From Deltaproteobacteria bacterium UBA796 (GTDB taxonomy: Bacteria; Myxococcota_A; UBA796): a stretch of 20,571 bases of DNA. The stretch is taken from contig DBIS01000375.1 of assembly GCA_002296975.1 (NCBI GenBank), positions 1-20,571 of the forward strand. Reading direction: 5' to 3'. Positions 6,550 through 13,767 of the stretch are shown here, piece after piece. A model generated the notes under the pieces. That model worked only from the letters and a program-made list of their open reading frames with translations, made no database searches and was not told the origin of the DNA. Within the stretch, counting starts at the first letter, position 1. Each line of letters starts with the position of its first letter. A program made the translations under genes and the position numbers.

Positions 6550-8106
6550 TTAATCCGTGTTTTGGCGGGGAAGGATCTCTTCCTCGGTAAAGAATTGTGC
6601 TGCGGCAAAACCGCTGGTGGTTTGTAGTTCTCCGCTGCTTGGGTCGAAAAAGCTCACCTGACCCAAGGCCGACCGGTGGGCGATCGTAAAGCCGCCCCGA
6701 GGGTTTACGTCAATGCTGGCTGGGCTCGAGGGCAGCTCGACGGTGGTGTGTGACCCAGGCGTGCTGAGGTCGATGGAGATGAGCGTGTGGACGCCGTCCA
6801 AAAGGAGCAGTGCATACTCTTTGTCTTCGTGGGCGATCAACTCAACGCCGACGGGCTCGGCCTCAAGGACCAAGCTGACCACGGAATTTCCGTGGAGGTC
6901 TGCGATCGCGAGGCCCCAGTGGGAGCTTTGAAAGCCCTCAAGGCCGCCGTTGTCAACGTCTGTGGATGGCCGAATCGTGGCGACTGCGTAGTTGCCTTCG
7001 GGACTGATACGCATGGTGGCGATGGCGCCGTGTGTGACGTACTCGGTGGTCTCCAAGGAGGCCAGGTCCAGTTTGACGATGTCGTGGGTCTCTTGGTCGG
7101 TGGTGTTGTAGAGCACAGCGATTCCATCTTGGAGAGCGATGTCTGTAGCGGGCTCGTCGAGGGGAATGCTGTGTCGCTCAATGTAGGTGTGGTCTACGAT
7201 CACATCCACGGTTGGACTATCCTTGTACACGATGACCGTCCGAGAGGTGAGGGGGTCGCTGGCCAACGCGCTCGGTACGCCATCGAGGGCCTCTAAGTCA
7301 ATGCTGACCACCTCTAAATCCAACTTATATAGGTCTGGGCGGCCCTCGATCGAGATCAGCACATAACGGTCGTCAGGGCTCAACACCGCTGATGAGGGCA
7401 CCACGGCCATGTCGGCGTCCAAGGTGAGTGGGTAAGAAACCAGTATCTCTCGTTTGATCATGTCCAAGATCAAGACCTTAGACTGAGACAAAATCACGGC
7501 ACGGGTGCCATCTTGGGTGAACAGGATGGATTGGGGCATAAAGCCGATGCTGAGCGTTTGAGTGTCGCCGGTCTCCATGTCTAAAAAGATGATCTCAGAG
7601 AGGTCGATCACGGGTCCGGTCACGAACTCACTCTCGACATCGTCATTCATATACAGAAGGGCTGTGGTGCCATCGGGTGACAGCTCCATGCCGTTGATGT
7701 GTGCGGCGACTGGGGCTGTGACGATTCGTTTTCCTGCGTCGATGATGGCCACTTCGGCATCCCAGTACAGCGCCCCATCGGGGCAATCTTCTATCCATTG
7801 GATGGGTGGGTCGTCCTCGCCGCGGTCGTCATCACACATTGGCCACTCAACGTGGGTCACCAACTGGGTGTGATCGATATTGGCGCGCATGGACATGGGT
7901 TTTGCGCCCAAAAGGCCGACCAATTGCCAGGTGTCGTCGGTGCCGATGCGGGCGAGTTTGCCAGACAGAGGGAGCATGGCGTACACACCGTCATCGAGAG
8001 TGACGATATCGGTGTCCCATAGCGGGGAGTCCAGGGTGATGGTTTGGCTTTCTGGCCAGTGGGTGCACCCGATAAAGAATACGAAAAAGAGTGGGTTCAG
8101 TTTCAT
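6550..8106 (-). CDS. Beta-propeller (YVTN/WD40-like) lipoprotein, copy B
   Basis: A 518-residue protein with a lipoprotein signal ending in FFIGC (Cys14), followed by Thr, so outer-membrane sorting is expected. The rest is repeated beta-propeller blades with recurring patterns such as MELSPDGTTALLY, VLSPDDRYVLISIEG and MRISPEGNYAVATI, typical of seven-bladed YVTN or lactonase-like folds. No enzyme active site is evident, and a binding or scaffold role is more likely. It is a paralogue of the gene directly upstream: similar length, blade phrases, and a shared ending (SFFDPSSGELQTTSGF here, SFFHPDDDSLQTITGF there). It starts 6 bases after that gene's stop without a clear ribosome site, which suggests coupling. 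The barrel gene follows 4 bases downstream. Confidence 0.85.
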   Translation of the reverse strand: MKLNPLFFVFFIGCTHWPESQTITLDSPLWDTDIVTLDDGVYAMLPLSGKLARIGTDDTWQLVGLLGAKPMSMRANIDHTQLVTHVEWPMCDDDRGEDDPPIQWIEDCPDGALYWDAEVAIIDAGKRIVTAPVAAHINGMELSPDGTTALLYMNDDVESEFVTGPVIDLSEIIFLDMETGDTQTLSIGFMPQSILFTQDGTRAVILSQSKVLILDMIKREILVSYPLTLDADMAVVPSSAVLSPDDRYVLISIEGRPDLYKLDLEVVSIDLEALDGVPSALASDPLTSRTVIVYKDSPTVDVIVDHTYIERHSIPLDEPATDIALQDGIAVLYNTTDQETHDIVKLDLASLETTEYVTHGAIATMRISPEGNYAVATIRPSTDVDNGGLEGFQSSHWGLAIADLHGNSVVSLVLEAEPVGVELIAHEDKEYALLLLDGVHTLISIDLSTPGSHTTVELPSSPASIDVNPRGGFTIAHRSALGQVSFFDPSSGELQTTSGFAAAQFFTEEEILPRQNTD

Positions 8107-8112
8107 TGGGGG

Positions 8113-9675
8113 TCACTGCTCAATGTTGGCGTTGAGTTCAAAGCCGGTGATGGTTTGTAAGCTGTCATCATCGGGGTGAAAGAAGCTAATGCGGCCCAAG
8201 TGGTGTTCTTGGCTGACGAAAGCGGTGTCGGTGTCCAGCATGGTGCCCAGGTGGACTGGCATGCTCTTGAGTGAGACCTCATCGTGGATAAGCGTGTCGT
8301 AATGCAGCACTTCCAAATAGGGTTGGCCCTCCATAACGAAAAATCCGGTGAGGCCATCTGGGGTGTGGGCAAATTCTGTCGGCTCCGCGGGCAAGGCCAG
8401 GGCGGTGCTGAAGAAGGTGTCTAGGTCGATTAGAGACAATGCTGGGCGGTTGTAGTACGGAGAGTCGCTGGAAACGTCGATGCCATTGGCCGCACTATGA
8501 GCGACGACGGCGGTGGACCCTGTTGGGCTAATGCCAACACGTGTGATGGGTTTGACCAAGTCAGCCAAAGTGATCTCATTGGTGCTTCGATCCCAGTTGG
8601 CTATGATCCGCTCACCACTCGCGGTGCTATACACGAGGCCTCGAGCGTTGTCTGGGCTGAGCAGTACAGAGCCAAAGATGGCTGAATCAGGTAGGTCGAC
8701 GATGGTTTGGCCCGCGAAGGGGTCGTCGATATCGTACACCCACAGTTCGCCAGAGCCGCGGGCGACAGCCACCAAGGTGCCTCCGTCTGGACTGATGTCG
8801 AGGTCGGTGGGGTTATCTCCCACATCGAGTGGGGTTGCTGTGAGGGCCTGTAGGTCGACGTGCACCAGGCTGGAAGTGCCAAACTGCCGGACGACCGCGG
8901 TCAAACCATTGGGGGCGATAACGACCTCCTCAGCCTTGGGAGGGTCGACCAAGTCGGAAGCGATCTGGATGTGTTCGGGAGCGGGTTCATCGACGGTGAG
9001 GTCGATTTTACTCAGGTAGGTATCCGCGATGACCAAAGCGACGTCGCTGTTGGCGCTAAAGTGAACCCCCCGTGGATTGGCACCGACCACCATTGGAAAA
9101 TGGGTCAAGGTGGCGATGTGGACAAGAGAAATATCATTAAAGGACTGTGCGCCGCCACTGTGAGCATCCGATTCCTGCGCTGATTGGTTGAAGTAGCAGA
9201 TCACCCACTCCCCATCGGGGGACATCACCATTTGGTTTCGCCCAGAACGGATATCGACGGTTTGAACCTCGAGGGATTCCGCGTCGATAATGCTCAGGGT
9301 GTTCGCGGTCATATTGAAGGTCACAGCGGTCTGATGGTCTGGTGTGATGGCCAATGCGACGGGGTTTTCGCCGACTGCAGTGGTGATGACGGCCAGGCCG
9401 GGCACCGTGATGCGCGTCACCGTGTCTCGGTCGGGGTTGGCGACAAAGACATATTGTGGTGTCGTTGCAGGCATCAGGGTGAGCAGGTCATCTTCGACCT
9501 CTGGCTCAAAATCGTCCATGTCCGCCGCGCCACCCTCGTTTTCGTCGCTGGGCGCGGCCATATCGGCGGTCATCTCGCCGCTCCTGGTGTCTTCGTCGTG
9601 AGCGGCCAGGGTGGCGCTGTCGCTGCAACCGAAGAGGGTGACCATCATCGCTATTGGAAAATAAGGGCGTCTCAT
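8113..9675 (-). CDS. Beta-propeller (YVTN-like) lipoprotein, copy A
   Basis: From ATG at 9675 the protein has 520 residues. A GGGAG ribosome site lies 5 bases upstream, and the N-terminus is a lipoprotein signal (MRRPYFPIAMMVTLFGC, Cys17, then Ser). The open frame extends upstream through the tRNA gene, but that extension is not protein. After the lipid anchor an acidic Asp/Glu-rich linker (about 20-65) leads to propeller blades: QYVFVANPDRDTVTRI is a classic YVTN-type blade, followed by ALAITPDHQTAVTF, MVMSPDGEWVICYF and LDISPDGGTLVAVARG. It is the first gene of a three-gene minus-strand operon with its paralogue and a barrel protein. A candidate promoter and an operator-like palindrome lie in its leader. 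A role in surface binding is inferred. Confidence 0.88.
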   Translation of the reverse strand: MRRPYFPIAMMVTLFGCSDSATLAAHDEDTRSGEMTADMAAPSDENEGGAADMDDFEPEVEDDLLTLMPATTPQYVFVANPDRDTVTRITVPGLAVITTAVGENPVALAITPDHQTAVTFNMTANTLSIIDAESLEVQTVDIRSGRNQMVMSPDGEWVICYFNQSAQESDAHSGGAQSFNDISLVHIATLTHFPMVVGANPRGVHFSANSDVALVIADTYLSKIDLTVDEPAPEHIQIASDLVDPPKAEEVVIAPNGLTAVVRQFGTSSLVHVDLQALTATPLDVGDNPTDLDISPDGGTLVAVARGSGELWVYDIDDPFAGQTIVDLPDSAIFGSVLLSPDNARGLVYSTASGERIIANWDRSTNEITLADLVKPITRVGISPTGSTAVVAHSAANGIDVSSDSPYYNRPALSLIDLDTFFSTALALPAEPTEFAHTPDGLTGFFVMEGQPYLEVLHYDTLIHDEVSLKSMPVHLGTMLDTDTAFVSQEHHLGRISFFHPDDDSLQTITGFELNANIEQ

Positions 9676-9680
9676 GTTTG

Positions 9681-9685
9681 CTCCC
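9681..9685 (-). promoter_or_regulatory. Ribosome binding site fixing the start at 9675
   Basis: On the minus strand GGGAG precedes the ATG at 9675 with a 5-base spacer. Together with the lipoprotein signal it fixes this start over an in-frame start at 9987. Confidence 0.7.
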
Positions 9686-9690
9686 AGGGG

Positions 9691-9709
9691 TTGCACATTT
9701 ACAGTGCAA
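9691..9709. promoter_or_regulatory. Operator-like inverted repeat
   Basis: TTGCACATTTACAGTGCAA has perfect 6-bp arms (TTGCAC and GTGCAA) around a 7-base spacer. It lies in the leader of the propeller-lipoprotein operon, 16 bases before the start codon and downstream of the candidate promoter. This suits a repressor site. An mRNA hairpin is possible too, but there is no T run. Confidence 0.4.
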
Positions 9710-9756
9710 TGGCCGTGCCAACCCGTGAAAAACGGAACGGTCGTCGGTGTGGCCGT

Positions 9757-9762
9757 ATCATA
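9757..9762 (-). promoter_or_regulatory. Candidate -10 element for the propeller-lipoprotein operon
   Basis: TATGAT on the minus strand is close to the sigma-70 -10 consensus. The -35 region is weak: CTGTTG with 18-base spacing or TTGGCC with 15. The leader would be about 75 bases and would contain the palindrome at 9691-9709. Confidence 0.35.
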
Positions 9763-9826
9763 ATGCCTAATGTGTGGGGCCAACAGCGACATTTGTGTCG
9801 TGGTCGTTTTAGCGGTGCACAATCGC

Positions 9827-9860
9827 AAAATTAAAGAGACCGCTGGGGATGCCAACGGTC
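9827..9860 (-). terminator. Rho-independent terminator after tRNA-Leu
   Basis: On the minus strand GACCGTTGG, loop CATCC, then CCAGCGGTC forms a 9-pair stem with one G-T pair, followed by TCTTTAATTTT. It lies 13 bases beyond the tRNA 3' end and should end the tRNA transcript before the lipoprotein operon. Confidence 0.75.
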
Positions 9861-9873
9861 CCTTTAAAAGGGG

Positions 9874-9957
9874 TGCGGAAGAGGGGACTTGAACCCCCAC
9901 AGCCAAGCGGCCACTAGAACCTGAATCTAGCGCGTCTACCAATTCCGCCACTTCCGC
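9874..9957 (-). tRNA. tRNA-Leu, anticodon CAG
   Basis: On the minus strand the gene begins GCGGAAG and ends CTTCCGC plus discriminator A, giving a perfect 7-bp acceptor stem. The D-arm contains GGTAGACGC. The anticodon arm is CTAGA, loop TTCAGGT, TCTAG, placing CAG at the anticodon, which reads CUG leucine codons. A long variable arm, typical of a class II tRNA, precedes the T-arm (GGGG, TTCAAGT, CCCC). The 3' CCA is not encoded and must be added enzymatically. A promoter lies just upstream and a terminator just downstream. No direct repeat of its 3' end was seen in the window, so there is no sign that it serves as an integration site here. Confidence 0.96.
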
Positions 9958-9966
9958 GCGGTGGGC

Positions 9967-9994
9967 CTGATATTCCGGTGCGCCCAAGTGTCAA
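9967..9994 (-). promoter_or_regulatory. Probable sigma-70 promoter of tRNA-Leu
   Basis: On the minus strand a perfect TTGACA (9989-9994) is followed after 16 bases by TATCAG (9967-9972), about 10 bases before the tRNA. The -35 box starts 1 base after the stop codon of the glycosyltransferase gene. Confidence 0.65.
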
Positions 9995-9995
9995 G

Positions 9996-11696
9996 TTAAG
10001 GCCGGGGCGTAAGCCGATATACCCGGTGTGTAGGGCTTTGAAACAACAGGTCCGCCCCCATTAAAAGGGCGTCATCGAGTTGCTGGGCCGGCTCGGTGAA
10101 TTCACGCCGAAATTGGTGAATACCCACAAAAGGGTAGGTCCCGCGCAGAAAATTTACCTTTCGTACAACCGCATGGGTAGCGCCAGCGTCGATCAACGCT
10201 TCAACCACTCGGCCACGATTGCGCAGTAAAAAATGTCGAGTAGGGGTGTGATCGTCCAAGCTTCCCAGGATTTGGGCCCGGTTAATATCTGCGGAGGCCC
10301 AAGAAAAGAGCATTGCTATCCGGGCATCCTCTGGAAGCACTTCATGGCAGAACTTTACCAGGATCTGAGTGCTTTGCATGGGGGCATTATTTTGGTTCAT
10401 AAAGTGGCGTCGGCTTCCCTGAAGCCCACTCAAGGAACCAAGTAGCAGGGCGCCCCACAGCACTGTTTTGAGTGAGGTCCTGTGTGCGAGAGGGACCACA
10501 ATGGCGGCACCGGTGAGCGCCAATAGGGGAAGCGATGGAATGAGGTAACGCAGCCACTGGGGGCCGATTGACCACGCGATGAGGCCGATGAGGCTGGCGA
10601 CAATCCAAGGCCTAAACCGCTGGTTTTTCCAGACCATCGGCATCGGTAAGAGCGCGAGCAGGACAAGGGGGTGGAGCCGGCCCAAAAACATTCTTGTGTC
10701 GGGCCGTGCTTCGAAGAGCATTCTCCAAGGCAGCCACACAAAGTCGATCAAGTCACGACCGGCCCCGTATTTTTGCGGGTACTCAAAGCTGAGTTGTGGC
10801 AGGGGCCACCCAGTGAATGGAAACAGTGGGTGGAGGTTCTCGATAAGGTTTCTAATCCACCAAGGTGAAACCATGATGATGGTGCCTGCTGCCACCTTGA
10901 TTCGGGTGGACCATCCTCCTTTTGCGCATAGCCAAATACCAAAAAGAGGGGCTGCTGCGGTGTATTTGATACTAAGGGCCAAAGCTGCGGCGATAGCACC
11001 TTGGCGGGCCCGACCACAGATTGCAGCGTCGATGGCCAATAAGATGCCAAACGCGGTCGGGATGTCACTGGCGGCCTGGCCTGTAGAGACCAAAAAGGTA
11101 GTTGATGTGGCCAGGACAACCGCGGCAAATAGCCCGACGTGTAGCTTCCCGAAATGAAGTCTTCCCAACTGAATGACCAAGGTGAGGGTGGCCAGGCTGA
11201 GCCACCAATGTAGCGCTGGGGCTGCCGACACCTCGCCGATGCCGAGCACCAGGGTGTAGGCGATTTGTAGGGTGAGTGGGCGGCTGCCGTTGGGGTGGAG
11301 TGGGCCGCCGAGCAAGCCGTGTTCTAGGAGCATTTGAAGCGGGAGGCCAACATGGAGATACCGTTCGTCTGCCCCATCAAGCGGCCCGAAAACATCGATG
11401 AGGCCCACGGCGATCAGCAGCCCGGCAATCAAGGCCATGGCCCACAGCCTGGGCGGAATCAAAAGTCGGGGGCGAAAATATCCGAGTGCTGAGAGGCCGA
11501 GCACAGCGCCACCGAAGCCAGGGCTCAACACACCAATTTTTCCTGCCACGCCGCCAATTAGGCCCCAGAGTAGGAGTCCTCCACCGAGGGCATGGGCCCA
11601 AGCGGTTGGGCTTTTCCTTGCGGCGTCGCTCAGCAGATGTTGTCCGGCACCGATGGCGGAAATTACTGCAAACAGTCCAAGGGCGAGACCGATCAT
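9996..11696 (-). CDS. GT-C fold membrane glycosyltransferase (PMT/GT39/ArnT-like)
   Basis: A 566-residue polytopic protein with about ten membrane helices in the first 430 residues and a soluble C-terminal domain of about 130 residues. The first large periplasmic loop contains GADERYLH with Asp110-Glu111, matching the Asp-Glu pair that GT-C enzymes use as catalytic base and metal contact. This class transfers sugars from polyprenyl-phosphate donors to lipids, glycans or protein Ser/Thr in the periplasm. The exact substrate cannot be read from the sequence. The C-terminal domain ends RLTPRP. Its ATG overlaps the TGA of the preceding gene by 4 bases (ATGA), so it is translationally coupled, and it is the last gene of an operon starting with two PKD lipoproteins. 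These neighbours could be acceptors, which is inference. Confidence 0.82.
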   Translation of the reverse strand: MIGLALGLFAVISAIGAGQHLLSDAARKSPTAWAHALGGGLLLWGLIGGVAGKIGVLSPGFGGAVLGLSALGYFRPRLLIPPRLWAMALIAGLLIAVGLIDVFGPLDGADERYLHVGLPLQMLLEHGLLGGPLHPNGSRPLTLQIAYTLVLGIGEVSAAPALHWWLSLATLTLVIQLGRLHFGKLHVGLFAAVVLATSTTFLVSTGQAASDIPTAFGILLAIDAAICGRARQGAIAAALALSIKYTAAAPLFGIWLCAKGGWSTRIKVAAGTIIMVSPWWIRNLIENLHPLFPFTGWPLPQLSFEYPQKYGAGRDLIDFVWLPWRMLFEARPDTRMFLGRLHPLVLLALLPMPMVWKNQRFRPWIVASLIGLIAWSIGPQWLRYLIPSLPLLALTGAAIVVPLAHRTSLKTVLWGALLLGSLSGLQGSRRHFMNQNNAPMQSTQILVKFCHEVLPEDARIAMLFSWASADINRAQILGSLDDHTPTRHFLLRNRGRVVEALIDAGATHAVVRKVNFLRGTYPFVGIHQFRREFTEPAQQLDDALLMGADLLFQSPTHRVYRLTPRP

Positions 11697-12373
11697 GGGC
11701 TGCCCTTTTTACGGGCGCTCATGAGTCGGTCATTTTCCCGGAAAAACAAGCGCTCACCCACGCGGATCGGGTGGGTTTGGTGACCTGGCCTCGCGATGAT
11801 GAACTTGTCGTTGCAGTGAATGTCGATGTCGTCTTGTGTGCGCACCTCCCAACACAGCAACTCACCATCGATGGTGGGCGCAGCGTTAAAGCCGGTGTTG
11901 GTTGGAATGCGTCGCTTTTCGCCTGTGGCGGTGTTCCATATGGCGATTTCGCCGGCGCTTACCCATGCCAACCAGTCGCCGCTCGCGATGGGGTGATGTT
12001 GGTCACCGGGCCCGCCGTCGAGGATTACTGGTGCACCTGCGTCAGAGCCAAGCCACCAAAGGTCTGCGTCATCGGCTTTTCCGTTGGCCACCCAGGCCAC
12101 TCCCGCCTGGAGCTGGGCCACAGGGCTGAGGGGTCTGGGATGTGGGAGCAATATCGGGTGAGACGGCCAGCTGTGTGGCGTCTCCGTCTCGCTTTTGTCC
12201 AGGGTTTCAGGGTGGAGTCGCACGGTGGGCAGTCGCCGTTTGTCGCAGGCGATGAGCAAACCGCCGTCGAGGGCTGGGTACCGGGGGTCCGCGCAAAGCG
12301 ATGAGGCAGCGTAGAGCACGATGGGCGGATCGGCGGTCGCCAGCCCCATCACAACAAAGGCTGTGATGAGCAT
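11693..12373 (-). CDS. Small exported beta-propeller-like protein
   Basis: Taking ATG at 12373, the product has 226 residues and starts with a signal peptide (MLITAFVVMGLATA, then Asp-Pro-Pro). The frame is open further upstream, but that would overlap the PKD gene by more than 100 bases. The mature part has short blade-like repeats (AGVAWVANGKADDADLWWLG, GDWLAWVSAGEIAIWN, ELLCWEVRTQDDIDIHC), similar to TolB/WD40-type blades, with about four to five blades, short for a closed propeller. Cysteines may form disulfides. It begins 5 bases after the PKD gene and overlaps the glycosyltransferase gene by 4 bases. It has no lipobox, so it is periplasmic or secreted. No enzymatic motif is visible. Confidence 0.65.
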   Translation of the reverse strand: MLITAFVVMGLATADPPIVLYAASSLCADPRYPALDGGLLIACDKRRLPTVRLHPETLDKSETETPHSWPSHPILLPHPRPLSPVAQLQAGVAWVANGKADDADLWWLGSDAGAPVILDGGPGDQHHPIASGDWLAWVSAGEIAIWNTATGEKRRIPTNTGFNAAPTIDGELLCWEVRTQDDIDIHCNDKFIIARPGHQTHPIRVGERLFFRENDRLMSARKKGSP

Positions 12374-12378
12374 GAGGC

Positions 12379-13767
12379 TTACAGCGGCTCGTCTTCGAGT
12401 GTGTATCCGCAGCAAGTTATGGTGTGGGTGACGGCTTGCGAAGACGTGGCGCCAGTACAGTCCTCGGCGGTCAGGCGAAAGCGATACTCCGTCTCTTCGC
12501 ACTCATCGGGTGCGGAGGGCTGGGCACCGGAGAGCACCACCGAAGTCTCGAGGCTATTTGGGCTGTGGATGGCCGCCCCGCTAGATTCTGCGGCCCAACT
12601 GTAGGTGATGGTGTCGTTATCGGGGTCGTTGATCAGCGCGTCGGTACCGATCAACACGGTCTGTGCTTCGCAATAGCCGCAGATGTAGGAATATGCGGTC
12701 GCCTCGCAAATGGCTTCGCCCCCTTCAAAGGTGTGCGGGACACCGGGGTTGACGGCTGGTGGGGTGTTGTAATCCCGTTCGCTCGCGGTGAGCACGAGTG
12801 CATCGGGTGTGGACCACCCAGAGCCATCGTGAACAGCGAGGGAGATGATGTATTCACCATCGATATCTGGATAAAAGTGGCTGGTGACACCTTCGGGGTC
12901 GCTGAATGTATCGACGGTGCTCGCCGAACCAGCGGGGCGGGATTCAAGATCCCATAGATAGGTCAGGACTTCGTCATTTGGGTCGAAGGACTCAGAGCCG
13001 TCGAGGAGAACCTGGGTGCAATCCTCTGCGTCGATATCGGCGCCTGCATTTGCGACGGGGGCATCCGAATCACTGGCAACCACCCGCAAGACGGTGGTGT
13101 CCGGGCTGGAGTCTTCGAGGCCATTGTTGACCACCAAGGCGACGAGGTACATGCCGCTCACATCAGGCGTGAAGCTTGGGGTGCCGCTCGTGGGGTCGGT
13201 GAGGGCGCTAAGGCTGCTGTGAGGCGGGAGTTGCGCGAAACTCCAGGCATAGCTTAAGTCGCGATCGCGCTTGTCAGAGGAGGCCGAACCATCGAGGGCG
13301 ACGCTCACGCCGACAGATCCGGTTTGATCGGCACCCGCCTCGGCCACTGGTGCCTCACCAGCGCTGATCGTGACGGTCAAAAGATCTGGGCTGGATACAC
13401 CATCGAGGGCGTCGGTGACGATCAGGGACACAATATAAGTGCCCTCTGTGTCAGGAGTGAAGCGGGTGGCGGGGTCGTTGCCATCGTTGCCAAAAAATAC
13501 ATCAGCGTCGTTGGCCAAGGCACTTCCGCTTGGGGTGGCGTCGAAGGCCCAGTGGTAGCTGATGGGGTCGCCATCGGGGTCGAAAGAACCTGCGGCAGAA
13601 AGCAGGACGGGCGCATTGGTCGCTAAGAGTTGGTTGGCACCCGCTTCGGCGACCGGGTTTTGGTTCTCGGCCTCGTCTTCTTTATCGTCGCCGCAACCAG
13701 TCGAAAGCAGCGCTGTGATCGCCAGGGCCTTGAGGCCATTGCGGTGAAGTGTGTTCGAATTGATCAC
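12379..13767 (-). CDS. PKD-repeat lipoprotein, copy B
   Basis: A 462-residue lipoprotein with lipobox LSTGC (Cys25, then Gly), so outer-membrane sorting is likely. Four PKD/cadherin-like Ig folds follow at about 36-135, 138-232, 236-329 and 333-455. Each begins with a P-x-A-x-A-G-type strand and has a G-S-x-D-P-D-type loop followed by a YxW strand. The last repeat carries an insertion with C354-x3-AY-x3-C363-x2-C366, plus Cys437 and Cys452-453, probably disulfide-linked. PKD repeats mediate adhesion or binding at cell surfaces. It starts at GTG 13767, overlapping the TAG of its paralogue by one base, which indicates coupled translation. The gene order is PKD, PKD, propeller, GT-C. Confidence 0.88.
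   Translation of the reverse strand: MINSNTLHRNGLKALAITALLSTGCGDDKEDEAENQNPVAEAGANQLLATNAPVLLSAAGSFDPDGDPISYHWAFDATPSGSALANDADVFFGNDGNDPATRFTPDTEGTYIVSLIVTDALDGVSSPDLLTVTISAGEAPVAEAGADQTGSVGVSVALDGSASSDKRDRDLSYAWSFAQLPPHSSLSALTDPTSGTPSFTPDVSGMYLVALVVNNGLEDSSPDTTVLRVVASDSDAPVANAGADIDAEDCTQVLLDGSESFDPNDEVLTYLWDLESRPAGSASTVDTFSDPEGVTSHFYPDIDGEYIISLAVHDGSGWSTPDALVLTASERDYNTPPAVNPGVPHTFEGGEAICEATAYSYICGYCEAQTVLIGTDALINDPDNDTITYSWAAESSGAAIHSPNSLETSVVLSGAQPSAPDECEETEYRFRLTAEDCTGATSSQAVTHTITCCGYTLEDEPL

Noticed and set aside
6546..6608. Upstream extension of the barrel protein
   Set aside because: It lies inside the preceding gene, and the signal peptide begins at the ATG at 6545.
9184..9834. Long open frame on the plus strand opposite the propeller lipoprotein
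   Set aside because: It mirrors the codon bias of the real gene, crosses that gene's start and promoter, and resembles no protein family. Similar antisense frames at 4201-4866, 4867-5475, 6787-7296, 11486-12304 and 19247-19912 were rejected for the same reason.
9676..9987. In-frame 104-residue N-terminal extension of the propeller lipoprotein
   Set aside because: It translates across the tRNA-Leu gene and its terminator. A good ribosome site and lipoprotein signal mark the start at 9675.
9838..9994. tRNA-Leu as an integration site
   Set aside because: I found no integrase, no repeat of the tRNA 3' end and no mobile-element genes in the window.
12374..12502. Upstream extension of the small propeller-like protein
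   Set aside because: It overlaps the PKD gene by more than 100 bases and hides a clean signal peptide beginning at 12373.
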